Under the pieces are notes generated by a model, which worked only from the letters and a program-made list of their open reading frames with translations, searched no databases and had not been told where the DNA came from. This document shows positions 1 through 10,749 of a DNA stretch of 64,000 bases, piece by piece (the stretch's first letter is position 1; every line of letters begins with the position of its first letter). The DNA comes from Cyrtodaria siliqua (Eukaryota; Mollusca; Bivalvia; Adapedonta; Hiatellidae): NCBI GenBank assembly GCA_037043455.1, contig JAWPHD010004480.1, positions 62,001 through 126,000 on the forward strand, in the 5' to 3' direction. The translations under genes and the position numbers were made by a program.

Positions 1-1
1 C

Positions 2-136
2 TGTTGCGTGCCGATGTGCACGAATGATTCGCGATATAACACCAAAGAGGTGTCATTTCATAGCTTTCCGGCTGATGATGCAAGAAGAAAGGAATGGGTC
101 GTTAGAGTACGACGCGACGAAGGACAACATTTTCAG
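2..136 (+). CDS. THAP zinc-finger domain, partial exon
   Basis: Reading frame 2 gives an N-terminal THAP-type segment. It starts with the cysteine pattern CCVPMC, followed by VSFHSFPADD, an invariant-type Trp in RRKEWVVRVRR, and a Gly-x-x-Phe. This matches the first half of the C2CH THAP fold (Cys-Cys, FH.FP, then W). The second Cys-x2-His pair is not present and would lie in the next exon. The exon ends at a good donor, CAG|GTAATA (136/137). The window starts inside the domain, so the initiator is not visible. THAP domains bind DNA in nuclear regulators and in P-element-like transposases; which of these applies cannot be told. The last 24 bases of the exon are copied in inverted orientation at 551-574, so recent rearrangement or a transposon origin is possible. 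Confidence 0.6.
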
Positions 137-574
137 GTAATAGATGAAAAACACAAAGGGCGATGAAGAAGAAGCGCTTAAAACTTTACGTTTGTTTACA
201 TTATGAAACATGACCAAATCTCTACAGTATGCTTTTTTGGATATAATTGTGAAAAAAGTATACTTTTTATCTTTCTGCAGACGAATTATCTATCTTGCAG
301 ACTAAATGAGTATCTTGCAGACTAAATGAGTAAGTATTTAATATAATTCGGTTGTTTTGCCACGCTGAGGAAATCTTAGGCTCCGACCAACCCAGACGAA
401 GGATATTATTTTTTTTCAGGGATTGTTTGCACAGGGCTTTACATACTTCTTTGAGCATACTGTAGAGATTTGGTCATGTTTCATAATGTAAACAAACGTA
501 AAGTTTTAAGCGCTTCTTCTTCATCGCCCTTTGTGTTTTTCATCTATTACCTGAAAATGTTGTCCTTCGTCGCG
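113..574. repeat. perfect 121-bp inverted repeat with 220-bp spacer
   Basis: Bases 113-233 and 454-574 are exact reverse complements over 121 bp. The left arm holds the 3' end of the THAP exon, its splice donor and the start of the intron. The spacer is A+T-rich and contains a short direct repeat (ATCTTGCAGACTAAATGAGT, twice near 293-330). No divergence between the arms suggests a recent event or ongoing gene conversion. A transcript would form a long hairpin. Confidence 0.95.
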
Positions 575-949
575 TAAACAGTAACGCTTGCTCAGCATTA
601 TACTGCTGTAGAATAAAATGTTTTTTTTGGAATATCACTCCGCCGTTAAAACAATCGAAATGGACTCCACAATTGCGTTTCACATAGGGTTGCAGTATAG
701 CGTTGGTTCTTACTATCACTTTCTAAAATCTCATAGCTCTTAACTGCCTACCTAAAATTAAAATATTAACCTACATTCATCAAAAATGTCCAAAGTAAGC
801 CGAGTTCCGTTCAAGTGTTTACCACTCAGTAGCACCCCATAGCATTAGTGGTGTCAGGTCGCGGAGTTGATTTCTGATCACCATTTTGATGTTTTAGCTA
901 TGGTCATGTGTCAAATTACGGCGTAATCGCAAACTATTCTCTAAGAAGT
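575..949. other. no gene seen
   Basis: A+T-rich sequence after the inverted repeat. No ORF of note, no tRNA-like boxes and no tandem repeat recognised. Confidence 0.5.
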
Positions 950-1345
950 TGACAGAGTCACATGCTGACCCTGGTAAAGATTAGGTAATGATCTCTTTCA
1001 TACAATCTTTACTTAGTTTGTTAAAAGGCTTATCAAAGGAGGTTGTCACCTTACTATTTTGAAACGCACTGCATGTTTAGTGGTTGACACATTTGCCGCT
1101 TTGCTTTCCACTTGATTGTGCGATCGTCGGAAAGATTGAGGACCTATGATGACGTCTACCTAAATCCCGAAAGGCCGGTAACGTTTGATGTTTGTCTTCA
1201 ATATTGTCTTGTCGTACCCTTAGTGGTTTATTCTCTTGCTGTCCTGGCTACGAATATTGAAGTCCTCATCTCGATTACAAACTCTAGAAAAAAATAAGTT
1301 GAGAAGCAAGGACTCCATCAGACACTGATCGGAGAACAGTCCCGA
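950..1345 (+). pseudogene. retroelement coding fragment (3' end of a mollusc retrotransposon ORF), decayed
   Basis: Broken plus-strand translation around 1030-1090 reads like KRLIKGG...LKRTACLVVDTFA. The same motif recurs at 33.8 kb (RKGYDPLVLQRTACL) and at 59.7-59.9 kb on the minus strand (KRGYDPIILQRTSCLMVDP). The downstream stretch, about 1150-1340, also matches 33.95-34.1 kb. The motif resembles the C-terminal tail of retroelement proteins that are common in bivalve genomes; that recognition is from memory. Frameshifts and stops make this copy non-functional. Confidence 0.45.
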
Positions 1346-1799
1346 TTAGGTCGGGATAATTAACAACGTCAAAATTGAAATGATCTCTCTTGTCATAGAG
1401 TTTGCTTATTATTTCTTAGTTTAAATCGCGAGATGTAAATCGAGTAAAGAAAATATAGCAACTATGAGAAATATTAGCTTTGTTGAGAAAGAACGTACAA
1501 TCATGTAGTAAACATAGTAAAAAAGAAAGGGTTGTAATTGCCCAATATATCATCCATATACAAAGAGGTATAATAAAAGGCTTCGATTACATCTGCCTAG
1601 GCGTATCGGGTAAAATACTAAATATGAAACCTATCATAACAAAACAAAAACAAATCAGCAACAAGAGGTGCACATTTCATTCTCATTTGGGATTCCAACA
1701 ATTTGTCTATAAACAGTGTGCCATACCTAACTAGTTCCATATGTGTACAAAAAAATTATCTGATATAAAAATAAATGCTTTTAATTGTCAAAAAAAAAA
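1346..1799. other. no gene seen
   Basis: Low-complexity A+T-rich sequence. The 84-codon reading frame at 1480-1734 has no recognisable domain and I do not support it as a gene. Confidence 0.4.
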
Positions 1800-2600
1800 T
1801 CAACTAAATATTGGTGATTATCAGAACTCATTTACTTAAGTTACTGTGTACTCAGTCTGAAATAATAAATATTTGCAAACATCAAGGGCGATAACCTTGT
1901 AAACCACTCCTCAATTGTTCTCATCGTCAAACAAAACCGAGATATTAATAATATTACACTAAAAAAGCATGGAAAATAAAATCCTATTTATTACAATCAT
2001 CGTGAAAACAATCACGCTCCTTAGTCAGAGGACGATATCATCTTTGTTTAAATTAGAATGTTACACAGTAATTAATGACATTTCAAACGAAAGTAGGAAA
2101 CAATCAGACGATCGTACTTTTTGACAATTTAGAGCAATAACTTGATAATTATCTAACCTGTCTGAAATCCGTTTGATATAAATTACACGCCAAACTGTGT
2201 GAAGATCGAAACCAACTTACTTAATGTAGTGTGTACGAAAGCTGACATTTACATTTTCTCAATTATCAAGGGCAATAACATAGTAAGGCAGATGTCAATT
2301 CTGCTCATTGTCATCTTGTCAAAGTTCATATTCATATAAAGTCTCATACTAAATAATGTGAAGATCGGAATCCGTTTACTAAAGTAATGTGTGTACTCAA
2401 GCTGAAATATGCATATTCTTTAAATATTCAAGGGCAATAACTCTTTAAGGCTCAGTAACGAACTTGTCAAAGGCCTTGTAGGTATAAGGCTTAACACCAT
2501 ACAACATTTAGTGGAAATCGGAAACCGTTTACTGAAGTTATTGTAAACACAAGAAATTCGCATTATCTCTGGATCAGAACAGAACAAACTTCATGCAATA
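1800..2600. repeat. degenerate tandem repeat, about four units
   Basis: Four diverged units share a block like GAAACCGTTTACTAAAGT, then TGTGTACTCAAGCTGAAAT, then CAAGGGCAATAAC. The CAAGGGC core lies near 1883, 2268 and 2429; the last two are 161 bp apart. Units are too diverged to fix exact borders. The CAAGGGCAATAAC motif is typical of dispersed repeats in mollusc genomes. Confidence 0.5.
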
Positions 2601-3139
2601 TCCATAACTCTTGTTAACGTGTTACGTAACGTAATCAAGTCTTCATTCTGTAGTTTGATTTTTCATATACACATGTAGGTTTCAAACCCTGGACCTGTAT
2701 TTGCCTAAAAGGACGTGTGCAAATTTATTTATTTTCCTTTGACTGTTTGTTGAGCGATTTTCATATAATGGTTTGGTACGAATGCGTTACCGTAGAAATC
2801 GCGATGCTGTTACGAAATGCAAAGTATGCCAGAAGTCCATACAGTGGTTTCATATGTACAAGATCCCCATCTGTTAATATTTAAAAAATCAGGAGCATAT
2901 CTTTCCGGGTAAACGTTTTCGTTTTTTTCAGGCTTGGCTCCCTGCCTATAAAGCAAATTAAGTGGAAAATATTACTTAGGTAAAAATTTAAGATTTAAAT
3001 ATTTAATTGTAGGTTTATGTATAACCTTATTAACAATATGAAGACAACGTCTTCAATCGATAGAAAAATGTGTTTAAAATAAATGATAAAATTTGACTTA
3101 AGTTAATATTTTGCTAAGAAGCTTTATGAATACGGACAT

Positions 3140-4016
3140 TGGGTGTAGCCTAGTCTTAGTGATCTGGGGAGTAGCTAGTCTAAGTGATCTGGCCATGAAT
3201 TCACCAACCATTCTTGAGAATATTCTTAGACTTGAGCTCAAGTATGCACATTCCAATCAAAAATATTTCTATAAGTTTACAGAATAAACGTTCAAAACGA
3301 GCTGCTATGTATAATTATGATGCATACTAATAAATAGCAACTTATTACGATTGTTTATATTTGAAGGTCATGGAAATATTTATGAACGAATTTTCAGTAC
3401 TTGAGCTCAAATCTAAAAACAGTTTGAAGAATGGTTGGTGAATTCCAGGTCAGGTGTGTAGCCCAGCCTTAGTGATCCGCGTGTAGCCTAGCCTTAGTGA
3501 TCCGATGTGTAGCCTAACCTTAGTGATCCGGGTGTAGCCTAGCCTAAGTGATCCGGGTGTAACCTAGCCTTAGTGATCCAGGGTGTAGCCTAGCAATGAT
3601 CCGGAATGTAACCTAGCTTTAGTGATCCTAGGTGTAGCCTTAGTGATTTGGAGTGTAGCCTAGCCTTAGTGATCCGTGGTGTAGCCTACCCTTAATGATC
3701 CGGAGTGTAACCTAGCCTTAGTGATCTGGAGTGTAACCTAGCATTGGTGATCCGGGTGTAACCTAGTCTAAGTGATCCGGGTGTAGCCTGGCCTTACTGA
3801 TCCGGGTGTAGCCTAGCCTTAGTGATCCGGGTTTAACCTAGCCTTAGTGATCCTGGTGTAGCCTAGCTTTAGTGATCCGTGGTGTAGTCTAGCTTTAGTG
3901 ATCCGGAGTGTAACTTAGCCGTAGTTATCCGAGGTTTAGCCTAGCCTTTGTCATTTGGACTGTAGCCGAGCCATAATGATCCAAGGCGTAGCCTAGCCTT
4001 AGTGATCCAGGGTGTT
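3140..4016. repeat. 24-26-bp minisatellite, about two dozen units
   Basis: Unit core GTGTAGCCTAGCCTTAGTGATCC, written here as GTGTAGCCTAGC plus CTTAGTGATCC. Two units lie at 3142-3192 and the main array at 3446-4016; the two parts are split by a MITE. Unit length varies by 1-2 bp, so there is no reading frame conserved across it. Confidence 0.9.
3197..3445. mobile_element. 249-bp MITE with about 48-bp terminal inverted repeats
   Basis: The ends are GAATTCACCAACCATTCTT (3197 on) and its reverse complement (ending 3445). The inverted similarity continues inwards to a shared TTGAGCTCAAGT, giving arms of about 48 bp with mismatches. It has no ORF. It interrupts the 3.1-4.0 kb minisatellite, so it inserted after the array existed. 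The target duplication is ambiguous. Confidence 0.75.
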
Positions 4017-5620
4017 GACTAGTCATTTTTTGTCCTTTTTTCCCCACCACCTTTACAAGCCTTTTTATCTGCTCCTTTCTTTTGCTTTCCCTCACTCCGT
4101 CTTCCGCCAGCTCTGCTATTGTCTCTCTTACTGGAAGGCTATCTGTCGTGAAATATATTTTATTGAAACCTCGCTGTATATTCTGTTTCTACGTCGACTC
4201 TCGCTGTTAGTCCATTAGAGCGGACTGTTTCTGAAACATTGAATATGTTATTGTCTATCGTGAAGCAGCCTCCCCATAGTACTCCATGGTACTCCAGTCA
4301 AGCAACTATACCATTACTATATACCAGGCTACTCGTCACTGCGTTTCTTCTTTCAGTGAAAGTCGGCCTAACATCGTCACAAGACAGCAGCGATGTACTA
4401 ACTACTCCTGGAGCAAATTTGAGCAAAAAGAGTACGCAGAGTAATGATTCCATTCATAATTAGTAACCTTTTAGGAGTTTGGATAATTACAGTAATGGTA
4501 ACCGTTAAACGATTGGTTTACTTTAAAGTCCAATAATGATTTTTAATTGTTTTTGACAGTTTTACTGGCAAAATCCGTCAAAAACAGCTAAACCGTTAAA
4601 AACCTGACGTAATTTAGTTTGTCTCAGTATATTATTAAGATACACTAAACGGCATCACACGAGGTATAGCGCCACATTATTGGTTTGCGACGGGTAATGC
4701 ATAATTTAATAGTCGTAATATTCCAATCAGTGTTTTGCAGAGTACGTTAAAATGTAGGTTATATTTGTTGTAACTGAATTCAAAATGGCGGATTGGCGTT
4801 TTTTGAACGATATATTGCTTTCTTTATTACAATTTTTGGACAAACAATTGTGCCTGAATGAGTGGATAATACTTTTAAAATGTGGTAAGTTCTTTTTTTT
4901 AGACATTAAGATGTTTTTAACATTACGATTTTTCTATATCAATTTAATAGATTGTCGGCCATTTTGTTTTTTATTTTCCTCCATTTTCTCCAACGCAATG
5001 CGTTGACAAGGATGTGTCTCAATGAAATTGAACCTTGTTTCCGTTAGAGGGATTTGTTTTGAAGTACTTCACTTACACTTAGTTACTTGACTATATACTA
5101 TGAAATAATTTGTGTTCAAGTGTTAACAATTTTATTTGATATGTAACTCACTTATTATATTACTGTATCTCAGTGTGACTTCACGATACTCCTAAGGAGG
5201 AAGTCTAAAAGATAAAATTCGTATTTGTTCACAGTAAAGGAAGATATATATTTTAATGAAAATTAGAGCAAATAAACCTACATGTAAGTACACGCTTTAT
5301 TGCTGTATCTATGTGTGTTTGTGGATGTGAGTGTTACATAGCGATAATTGGATAGGTTTGTCTTGATCAAATATGTATCATTTAATATATCAGGTCGTTA
5401 GACATTGAGCGCAACTTTTGCCAGTTGGTGCCATACTTTTTTTTTACTTTTTTTTTATGAAACACTATGTCGAAGATAGCTCACTTTCATAGGCTGAAAT
5501 GTTTGTGTTTCCTTTATAGACGTTTTAAGTATGAATCAAAATTGTAAGTACAATATTCAAAATCAGAATCAAATATTGTTTCTTTGATTTCCTAATGGAA
5601 GGCTTTTTATAAGCAGATGT
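4017..5620. other. no gene supported; short open frames only
   Basis: Frames at 4012-4218, 4239-4463 and 4785-5006 are 68-74 codons long, with no domain, no convincing splice context and A+T-driven hydrophobic composition. Homopolymer T runs occur near 5440-5455. I see no RNA gene or transposon terminus here. Confidence 0.4.
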
Positions 5621-6074
5621 CAGGGTGGCAAAATAACGTGACTTTTTGATCGGTTTCACGGCAAAACATGTAGTTTCACGGCAAAACATGTAAACAAAGC
5701 GCTCGATTCTGGTATTGCTTTTCTTCATAACTTCCATAATAGTTGACGAGTTTTGTTCAAATAAAGCGCACAAACCATTACAATGCCGCAAAAAACAATT
5801 TGGTTTATTCAGTACTTTCTGAGATTAGCCCTTCATAACCGGTCATATATTTCTTCCGCTTTCAAGACTTTAGGAGGCTTAATCTCAGAAAATACTAGAT
5901 AAATATAATTACCTTTTGCGTTCACTTTGGATGGGGTATGTTCACTTTAATAGAATAAAATTCAGAAAAATATTAAAATAGTTAGGAAGAGAACACCTAC
6001 CTGAGTCGAGCGTTTTGTTTACGATGATGTTTTGCCCTGAAACTGATCAAAAATCACGTGGTTTCGCCACCCTG
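5621..6074. mobile_element. 454-bp MITE with long imperfect inverted repeats, ends CAGGGTGGC
   Basis: The left end CAGGGTGGCAAAATAACGTG and the right end GCCACCCTG are inverted copies. Inverted similarity runs about 85 bp inwards (TTGATC, GTTTCA, GGCAAAACAT, ACAAAGCGCTCG on the left). The left arm has a 20-bp tandem duplication (TAGTTTCACGGCAAAACATG) that the right arm lacks. CAGGG ends recall hAT-type elements, but no matching 8-bp target duplication is visible. Confidence 0.6.
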
Positions 6075-6326
6075 AACGTATAACCATGCTAGATAGTAAG
6101 GCGTTATTATAACGCATATCAATGAGACGGACTATTTATCTATTGCAGAAAGAAAATTAGTTTACACGCCAAGTTTGAACTTATAAAAGATGATGTACGT
6201 TGAATATGTGAAAAGGTCCAATTAGTTTGTACTTCGGAACGTTTCACCTCCAAATACGATCAAAAGGACAATATAACAGCTTAAACAGATCTTACTAAAA
6301 CGGGATTATTACAGACAGGACAGAGA
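6075..6326. other. possible 3' end of an intron before the proline-rich ORF
   Basis: Non-coding sequence ending in GGGATTATTACAG (acceptor-like, near 6315). This could be the splice acceptor for the ORF at 6327, but no upstream exon is identified. Confidence 0.25.
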
Positions 6327-6713
6327 ATGAATTCGCAGTCATTGCCGAATAAAATACCCAGTGATAAAATATCAAGTAGTGAAATAAAATATCAGGAGCA
6401 ATCAGTTGAACCATCAAGTGACACACGTGGATCAGACACTGATCTCATGGAGAAAGCTGTACCCGAATCCGGAGCAGCAATGCATTTAAATCCAGACTTA
6501 CCAAATACACCACCGCCACCACCATCAGGTACGAAACCAGATTGCACAACTACTGACCTGCCGCCATTACCCCCTCGGATTCCAATATATTCTAGTCATA
6601 TTCCTGAAGAAGAAGACACTGAAGATGGACTAGCAGAATTGGAGTTGTGGCAGACGGGAAAGAAAATGGACGCGCTGGCATTGTCGGATGAGACCAGTGA
6701 TGAAGTCAAATAA
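6327..6713 (+). CDS. proline-rich acidic protein or last exon, function unknown
   Basis: The open frame has 128 codons (MNSQSLPNKIPSDK...). No family is recognised. It is hydrophilic and Ser/Glu/Pro-rich. Residues about 62-66 are a PPPPP run, and residues about 77-84 read LPPLPPRI, containing PPLPPR, a perfect class II SH3-ligand pattern (PxxPxR). The C-terminal third is acidic (EEEDTEDGLAELE). This looks like a disordered scaffold segment or the cytoplasmic tail of a receptor. An acceptor-like TTATTACAG just upstream leaves the frame open into the exon. The stop TAA lies inside AAATAAA, and a second AATAAA follows near 6750, so a terminal exon is plausible. Codon content is less A+T-biased than the flanks. 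The start at 6327 is simply the first Met; if the exon is spliced, the true protein begins elsewhere. Confidence 0.4.
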   Translation: MNSQSLPNKIPSDKISSSEIKYQEQSVEPSSDTRGSDTDLMEKAVPESGAAMHLNPDLPNTPPPPPSGTKPDCTTTDLPPLPPRIPIYSSHIPEEEDTEDGLAELELWQTGKKMDALALSDETSDEVK

Positions 6714-7021
6714 AATTGAACATCGTGATTAATCAGATGACCAACAGAAAATAAACCCTGTGTAGTTTAAAGGGACACATGGCATTCTTGATTTTTCTTG
6801 ACTCACGGCGTCCTGTTAGTTTTTCTGCATAACTTACATTTGTTCAACCATTAATATTAATAACCAGAATAATTTAAAACAAATTGGTACAATAATAAAG
6901 AAAACTGAACACTCAAACTTTTATTTATTATATGCAAGCAAGTTGGAAGTCAACATGATACCGAATAAGTGCAAAGAGATGGTAATTTCAATACTTTAAC
7001 TTTCGCGGTCAAGATTGTGAA

Positions 7022-8010
7022 ACGAGGGGCATTCAATATATTCTGTCACTAATGCGCTTCCGTAGAAACCACCGTACATTAACGCACTGAAAACTCGTGC
7101 ATTTGAAGGCGATTTCACTTACTACGTTCATGCAAAATAGCGGTTTAATCCGATAACAATTGACGGAGATATACATTGTTGAATTATGCGCACTCATGTA
7201 TAGTGGTTATATTTCAATGCTATCATGAAAAGTGAAGAAAAAATTGAAATTAGGGCTTACATTAAAGCCATGGTTGCTTTAAAAGTACCTGCAAAAGAGA
7301 TTTATGCTGAACTGTGCCGTGTACATGGCAGTTCTGCCGTGTCATTGAGAACGGTTTTTCGTTGGGCTAAGACATTTAAAGGGGGTAAACTTAGCATTGA
7401 AGACCGGAACCGTCCTGGCAGGCCTGTTGTTGCAGCAACAAAGGAGAACATGGATGCTGTGAAGGCCATGGTAGACAAAGATGGGCGGTATACAGTTTCT
7501 AAGATAGCTAATAGTCTTGGCATCTCAGAAGGCACAACTCATCACATTTTGACCAACTGTTTGAAATTAAAGAAGCTTTGTGCTAGATGGGTCCCTCATT
7601 TGCTGTCAATTGAACAAAAGGCCTAACGCTTAAAATGTGCTAAGCATCTTCTTAAAAAATATAAAATGTGTCATCCTAGAAATTGTTTTGAGTTGCTCAC
7701 TGGAGATGAAACGTGTGTGTACTATTTTGAGCCCCAGCGGCGGATAAACAATAAACAATGGTTGGGTAAACATCAGGCAAGACCCTATGCTTCGAGAAGT
7801 GCCCTTGGTGCCGGAATATTTCAGTGTCTCAACAGTATACCAAGGGAAGACTATTTTGCTGCGTTTACGTCATGGATAGCGCGACTCCGAAAGTGTGTAT
7901 CTATCTGTTCAGGGGGAATACTTTGAAGGATTGTTATAAGAAGTTTTTTTATATTTCCAGTATCTGTTAGTTCCGAATACCAGTGACAGAATATATTGAA
8001 CCCCCCTCGT
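7022..8010 (+). mobile_element. mariner-like DNA transposon, internally deleted
   Basis: Terminal inverted repeats of 29 bp, 7022-7050 and 7982-8010, match at 27 of 29 positions (start ACGAGGGG, inner end ATATATTCTGTCACT). The element is 989 bp, about 300 bp shorter than a typical full mariner, consistent with loss of the middle of the transposase. A TA follows the right end; the left flank is AA, so the target duplication is not intact. Confidence 0.88.
7225..7940 (+). pseudogene. mariner transposase, broken
   Basis: Codons from 7225 encode the N-terminal helix-turn-helix region of mariner transposases: VSLRTVFRWAKTFKGG, then IEDRNRPGRP, a second helix-turn-helix ending GTTHHILTN, and RWVPHLLSIEQK. 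An in-frame TAA at 7624-7626 interrupts it. The same frame then continues KRYKM-like sequence into LLTGDETCVYYFEPQRR, where the Asp of TGDET is the first catalytic residue. After about 7780 the reading is scrambled. The C-terminal SATPKVCIYLF...GEYFEGLL reappears in other frames near 7875-7935. The region holding the second and third catalytic Asp is missing. It cannot make an active enzyme. Confidence 0.88.
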
Positions 8011-8084
8011 ATATTATATATTCTGTGATGAATTATAGAAATTTCCCAGTTTGAGAAAATCTATAGGCTAACATATCTCTTCCT

Positions 8085-8125
8085 CTACTGTGCTATCTCG
8101 CCTAGTGTGCAAGATAGCACAGTAG
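8085..8125. repeat. perfect 14-bp hairpin
   Basis: CTACTGTGCTATCT (8085-8098) and AGATAGCACAGTAG (8112-8125) are exact reverse complements around a 13-nt loop. It stands alone outside the mariner end. Function unknown. Confidence 0.8.
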
Positions 8126-8289
8126 CCAGATTTTAGGAACTACTTTCTTAGCAGGTTGAAGAACTGTTAAAAACTTCTGAAATTGAAGAAGTAAGTGGTC
8201 CTGAAATGCCTATACAACCTAAAAATGCTTGAAATGCCCACTGAACCCCAGCCATCATCTTATACAGGACGGAATGTGAATGTGCAGCA

Positions 8290-8328
8290 ATATCGTGACG
8301 TCACACAGCGCGATTGACGTCACGATAT
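8290..8328. promoter_or_regulatory. inverted pair of CRE-type motifs
   Basis: ATATCGTGACGTCA (8290-8303) and TGACGTCACGATAT (8315-8328) form a perfect 14-bp inverted repeat with an 11-bp spacer. Each arm contains TGACGTCA, the consensus CRE octamer bound by CREB/ATF bZIP proteins. No gene start is seen close by, so regulatory use is only possible. Confidence 0.5.
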
Positions 8329-8689
8329 GTATGTATTACTCCACGCTGTCACCAAAGGAGTGACAGAAGAAGGAATACGTGTGTCAGCAGACGATTGGAA
8401 AGAAATTCATCACAGAATATATAATAATTATATAGCTTAATAACATTGTTGTCATGATACGGGAAATTGGTGGTTTATGAACTTGATATTGTTTTATATC
8501 ATTGCTCCGGAACATTGCAAATATGTCTCTATTGGTGTTAGAAGAGAAGGTTCCATGCGACATGCAAAGTATGGTTTTCATTCACACTTCCAGTCGAATC
8601 ATGTCCTGACGATGAACGTGACTAACCTACACCAACAAATAACATAATAAAACAGAAAATGCATCCATATGTATAAGATTTCAGGTAAC

Positions 8690-8760
8690 ACTTTAATATT
8701 TTGTGTTGTTGTTTGTTGTTTTGTTGTTGTTGTTTTGTGTTGTTGTTTTTGGCTTCACCG
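8690..8760. repeat. (TTG)n simple repeat
   Basis: About 55 bp of imperfect TTG/TTTTG repeats (8700-8753). Confidence 0.9.
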
Positions 8761-8942
8761 CAAATATGCAGAGCAGGTGAGAGAACCTTTGTATTAATTC
8801 ACTAATACTTCCATGGACATATTCATATTAATTTAAATTCATTATTACACTGAGCTAATACCATATTAAACCAGCTAGTATACATGGATACACATACATA
8901 TACTGAACAAAAAACGTTCTGCATTACTTTTAAGGGGCATAG

Positions 8943-8976
8943 ATCAGGGTCGATATATTTATACATCGACCCTGAT
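8943..8976. repeat. perfect 12-bp hairpin
   Basis: ATCAGGGTCGAT (8943-8954) and ATCGACCCTGAT (8965-8976), with a 10-nt A/T loop. The surrounding 8.3-9.48 kb is A+T-rich with no supported gene. Confidence 0.8.
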
Positions 8977-10075
8977 TAAACATATAAACATTGGTAGTTT
9001 TAGAAATGCGAGATAAGGATGTGATTTTCCAAAAACAAAATTGTTGTTTTATTATTTTCTAAGCGAAGTATCAGAATTACCTCCCATTAATAAAAAAATA
9101 TCTTATTTCATTATACAAACGTATTGCTTTTAAATTAACAAAATTTCATGTTTGGCATTGACAATAATTTTTGAATAATTGCCCATTTTGTCATTGTTTA
9201 AAAACGCTAAAATATGTTCACAAAACATTGTTATTCTCAAACAAAACACGTTCCAAATTTCGTAATTATTAAATTACCTTCCTTTTCGTTGAAATGAGAA
9301 CGATTTTCGATATCCTATAAAAGTATGTTCCCAACATAATTGCTTTATTTTTATCACTGACTTTGTTTACAAATGACTTTGTAGCATTGTTAATTGTCGT
9401 ATCTATACCACTTTTTCATTGACCCCTTTAGAACAATAGCAACAGAAAACGGCGATTGTAAATGTATTTACTTATGAAATGTATTTACTTATATTTTATT
9501 TTAAAGGCTGTGTTGATAAAAACGCATGTGCGTATGCTTTTCAGTGTATTATTGCTTTCCCATTTGAATAGTTTTAAAACATTGATCATGTTATGTATTT
9601 TCAAAAATATTTACTTATGTACTATTTTCTTATTCCATTAAACATGTTAAACATGTTACATTCAATAACAAAATGGTATTTGTCTGCAACTGTATTGCAT
9701 ATGTGTTATATTCTCACATGCATTCCTTTGCTGACTGGTTTTTGCCATATTTCGGCTTCTATTTCAAGTGTATGCGAGGAAACACGTATATTTGACATTG
9801 CTTGTCCAAACTTTGGTATATTTACGTGTTTTAATATGGCGTTCAGTCTCAAAAAAACAGTCTGCTAATTGTATCTCTTGTTTGTGTTTGTTGCTTCCAA
9901 GAGATCCCATTATCAGTATTTATTGACATTCACACAAGCGATTGTTTAGTTCTGTGTGGCGGCTGTAAAAAGTCGCCCGACTACAAATCAGTATTATTAT
10001 TAATTAATGGTCCTTTGGGAACATCAAGCCCAATATTTGGCTTTAAATTGGAATACCGCTTAAGCCGTTGTTAGT

Positions 10076-10197
10076 GGGCGTGAGAGGTGTGGCAAATTAT
10101 ATTACCTCTTATGAACAGACTCAGTAAAACCGAGTCTGCCACTTTACTGTTTTGTTTGTGTTTGTTGATTCCAAGGATCCCCTTTTCAGTATTTATT
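10076..10197. repeat. two-stem module, variant 1
   Basis: Stem 1 is GAGAGGT (10082-10088) with ACCTCT (10104-10109). A linker holding ATGAA follows. Stem 2 is CAGACTC (10116-10122) with GAGTCTG (10132-10138) around a 9-nt loop. A tail ends in GGATCCCCTTTTCAGTATTT (to about 10195). Other copies are at 30488, 38870, 46220 and 53261; variant 2 is at 38513, 39725 and 45862. An incomplete tail-only copy lies at about 9880-9935. Confidence 0.75.
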
Positions 10198-10611
10198 TCT
10201 ATCAAAATTATAAATCAACAATCAGTTCATAAAAAGAATTCTCTAACCTTGATTACCAATTTTGGATGAAATTATCATTTATTCTTTTTTTGACATAGAA
10301 TAAAAACATTGTCATGAACGATTCAACGCCACATTTTACTTAGTTATTTTTTTGTTGCAGTTAGTAATGCATATTTAGTTTTGTTTGCTTCATTGAAAAA
10401 TCCCGATCTTTCACCCATAGAAATGTAATAATTATGTAATTACTTTCAACATATTTTGAGATCAGTGGTGTATTGATTTTCTTGTCCAATATTGGAGCTA
10501 ATTCCATTTTAACAATCCATAAAACTGCGCACGTAGTTTGGGTTCACAATTCAATTGATAAGTAGTGGGGGATCTTGTTGTCAGGGAATGCTTCCTGTTC
10601 AAGTGTTCGTG

Positions 10612-10735
10612 TTCTAGGCCCATTTTCCATATTTTATCTCGATGTACATGGAGGATGAGCCTGGCATGTTCATGCCTGTTAGGCGCCATATAACCTTTCA
10701 TGTGTTGGTGCGCCTTAAAACCCAATGCAATTTAA
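10612..10735. mobile_element. 124-bp SINE-like insertion with 14-bp target duplication
   Basis: TTCAAGTGTTCGTG occurs at 10598-10611 and again at 10736-10749, with 124 bp between. The paralogous sites near 39357 and 46705 have a single copy and no insert, so they are empty sites. On the minus strand the insert includes GGTTATATGGCGCC and reads like a common mollusc SINE-type repeat (from memory). Confidence 0.8.
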
Positions 10736-10749
10736 TTCAAGTGTTCGTG

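Noticed and set aside
4239..4463. 74-codon frame starting MLLSIVKQPPHS
   Set aside because: Ser/Thr-rich tail but no domain, no promoter and no homologous copy in the window.
10082..10138. Hammerhead or other known small ribozyme in the two-stem module
   Set aside because: The CUGAUGA and GAAA core of hammerheads is missing on both strands; the layout fits no ribozyme I know.
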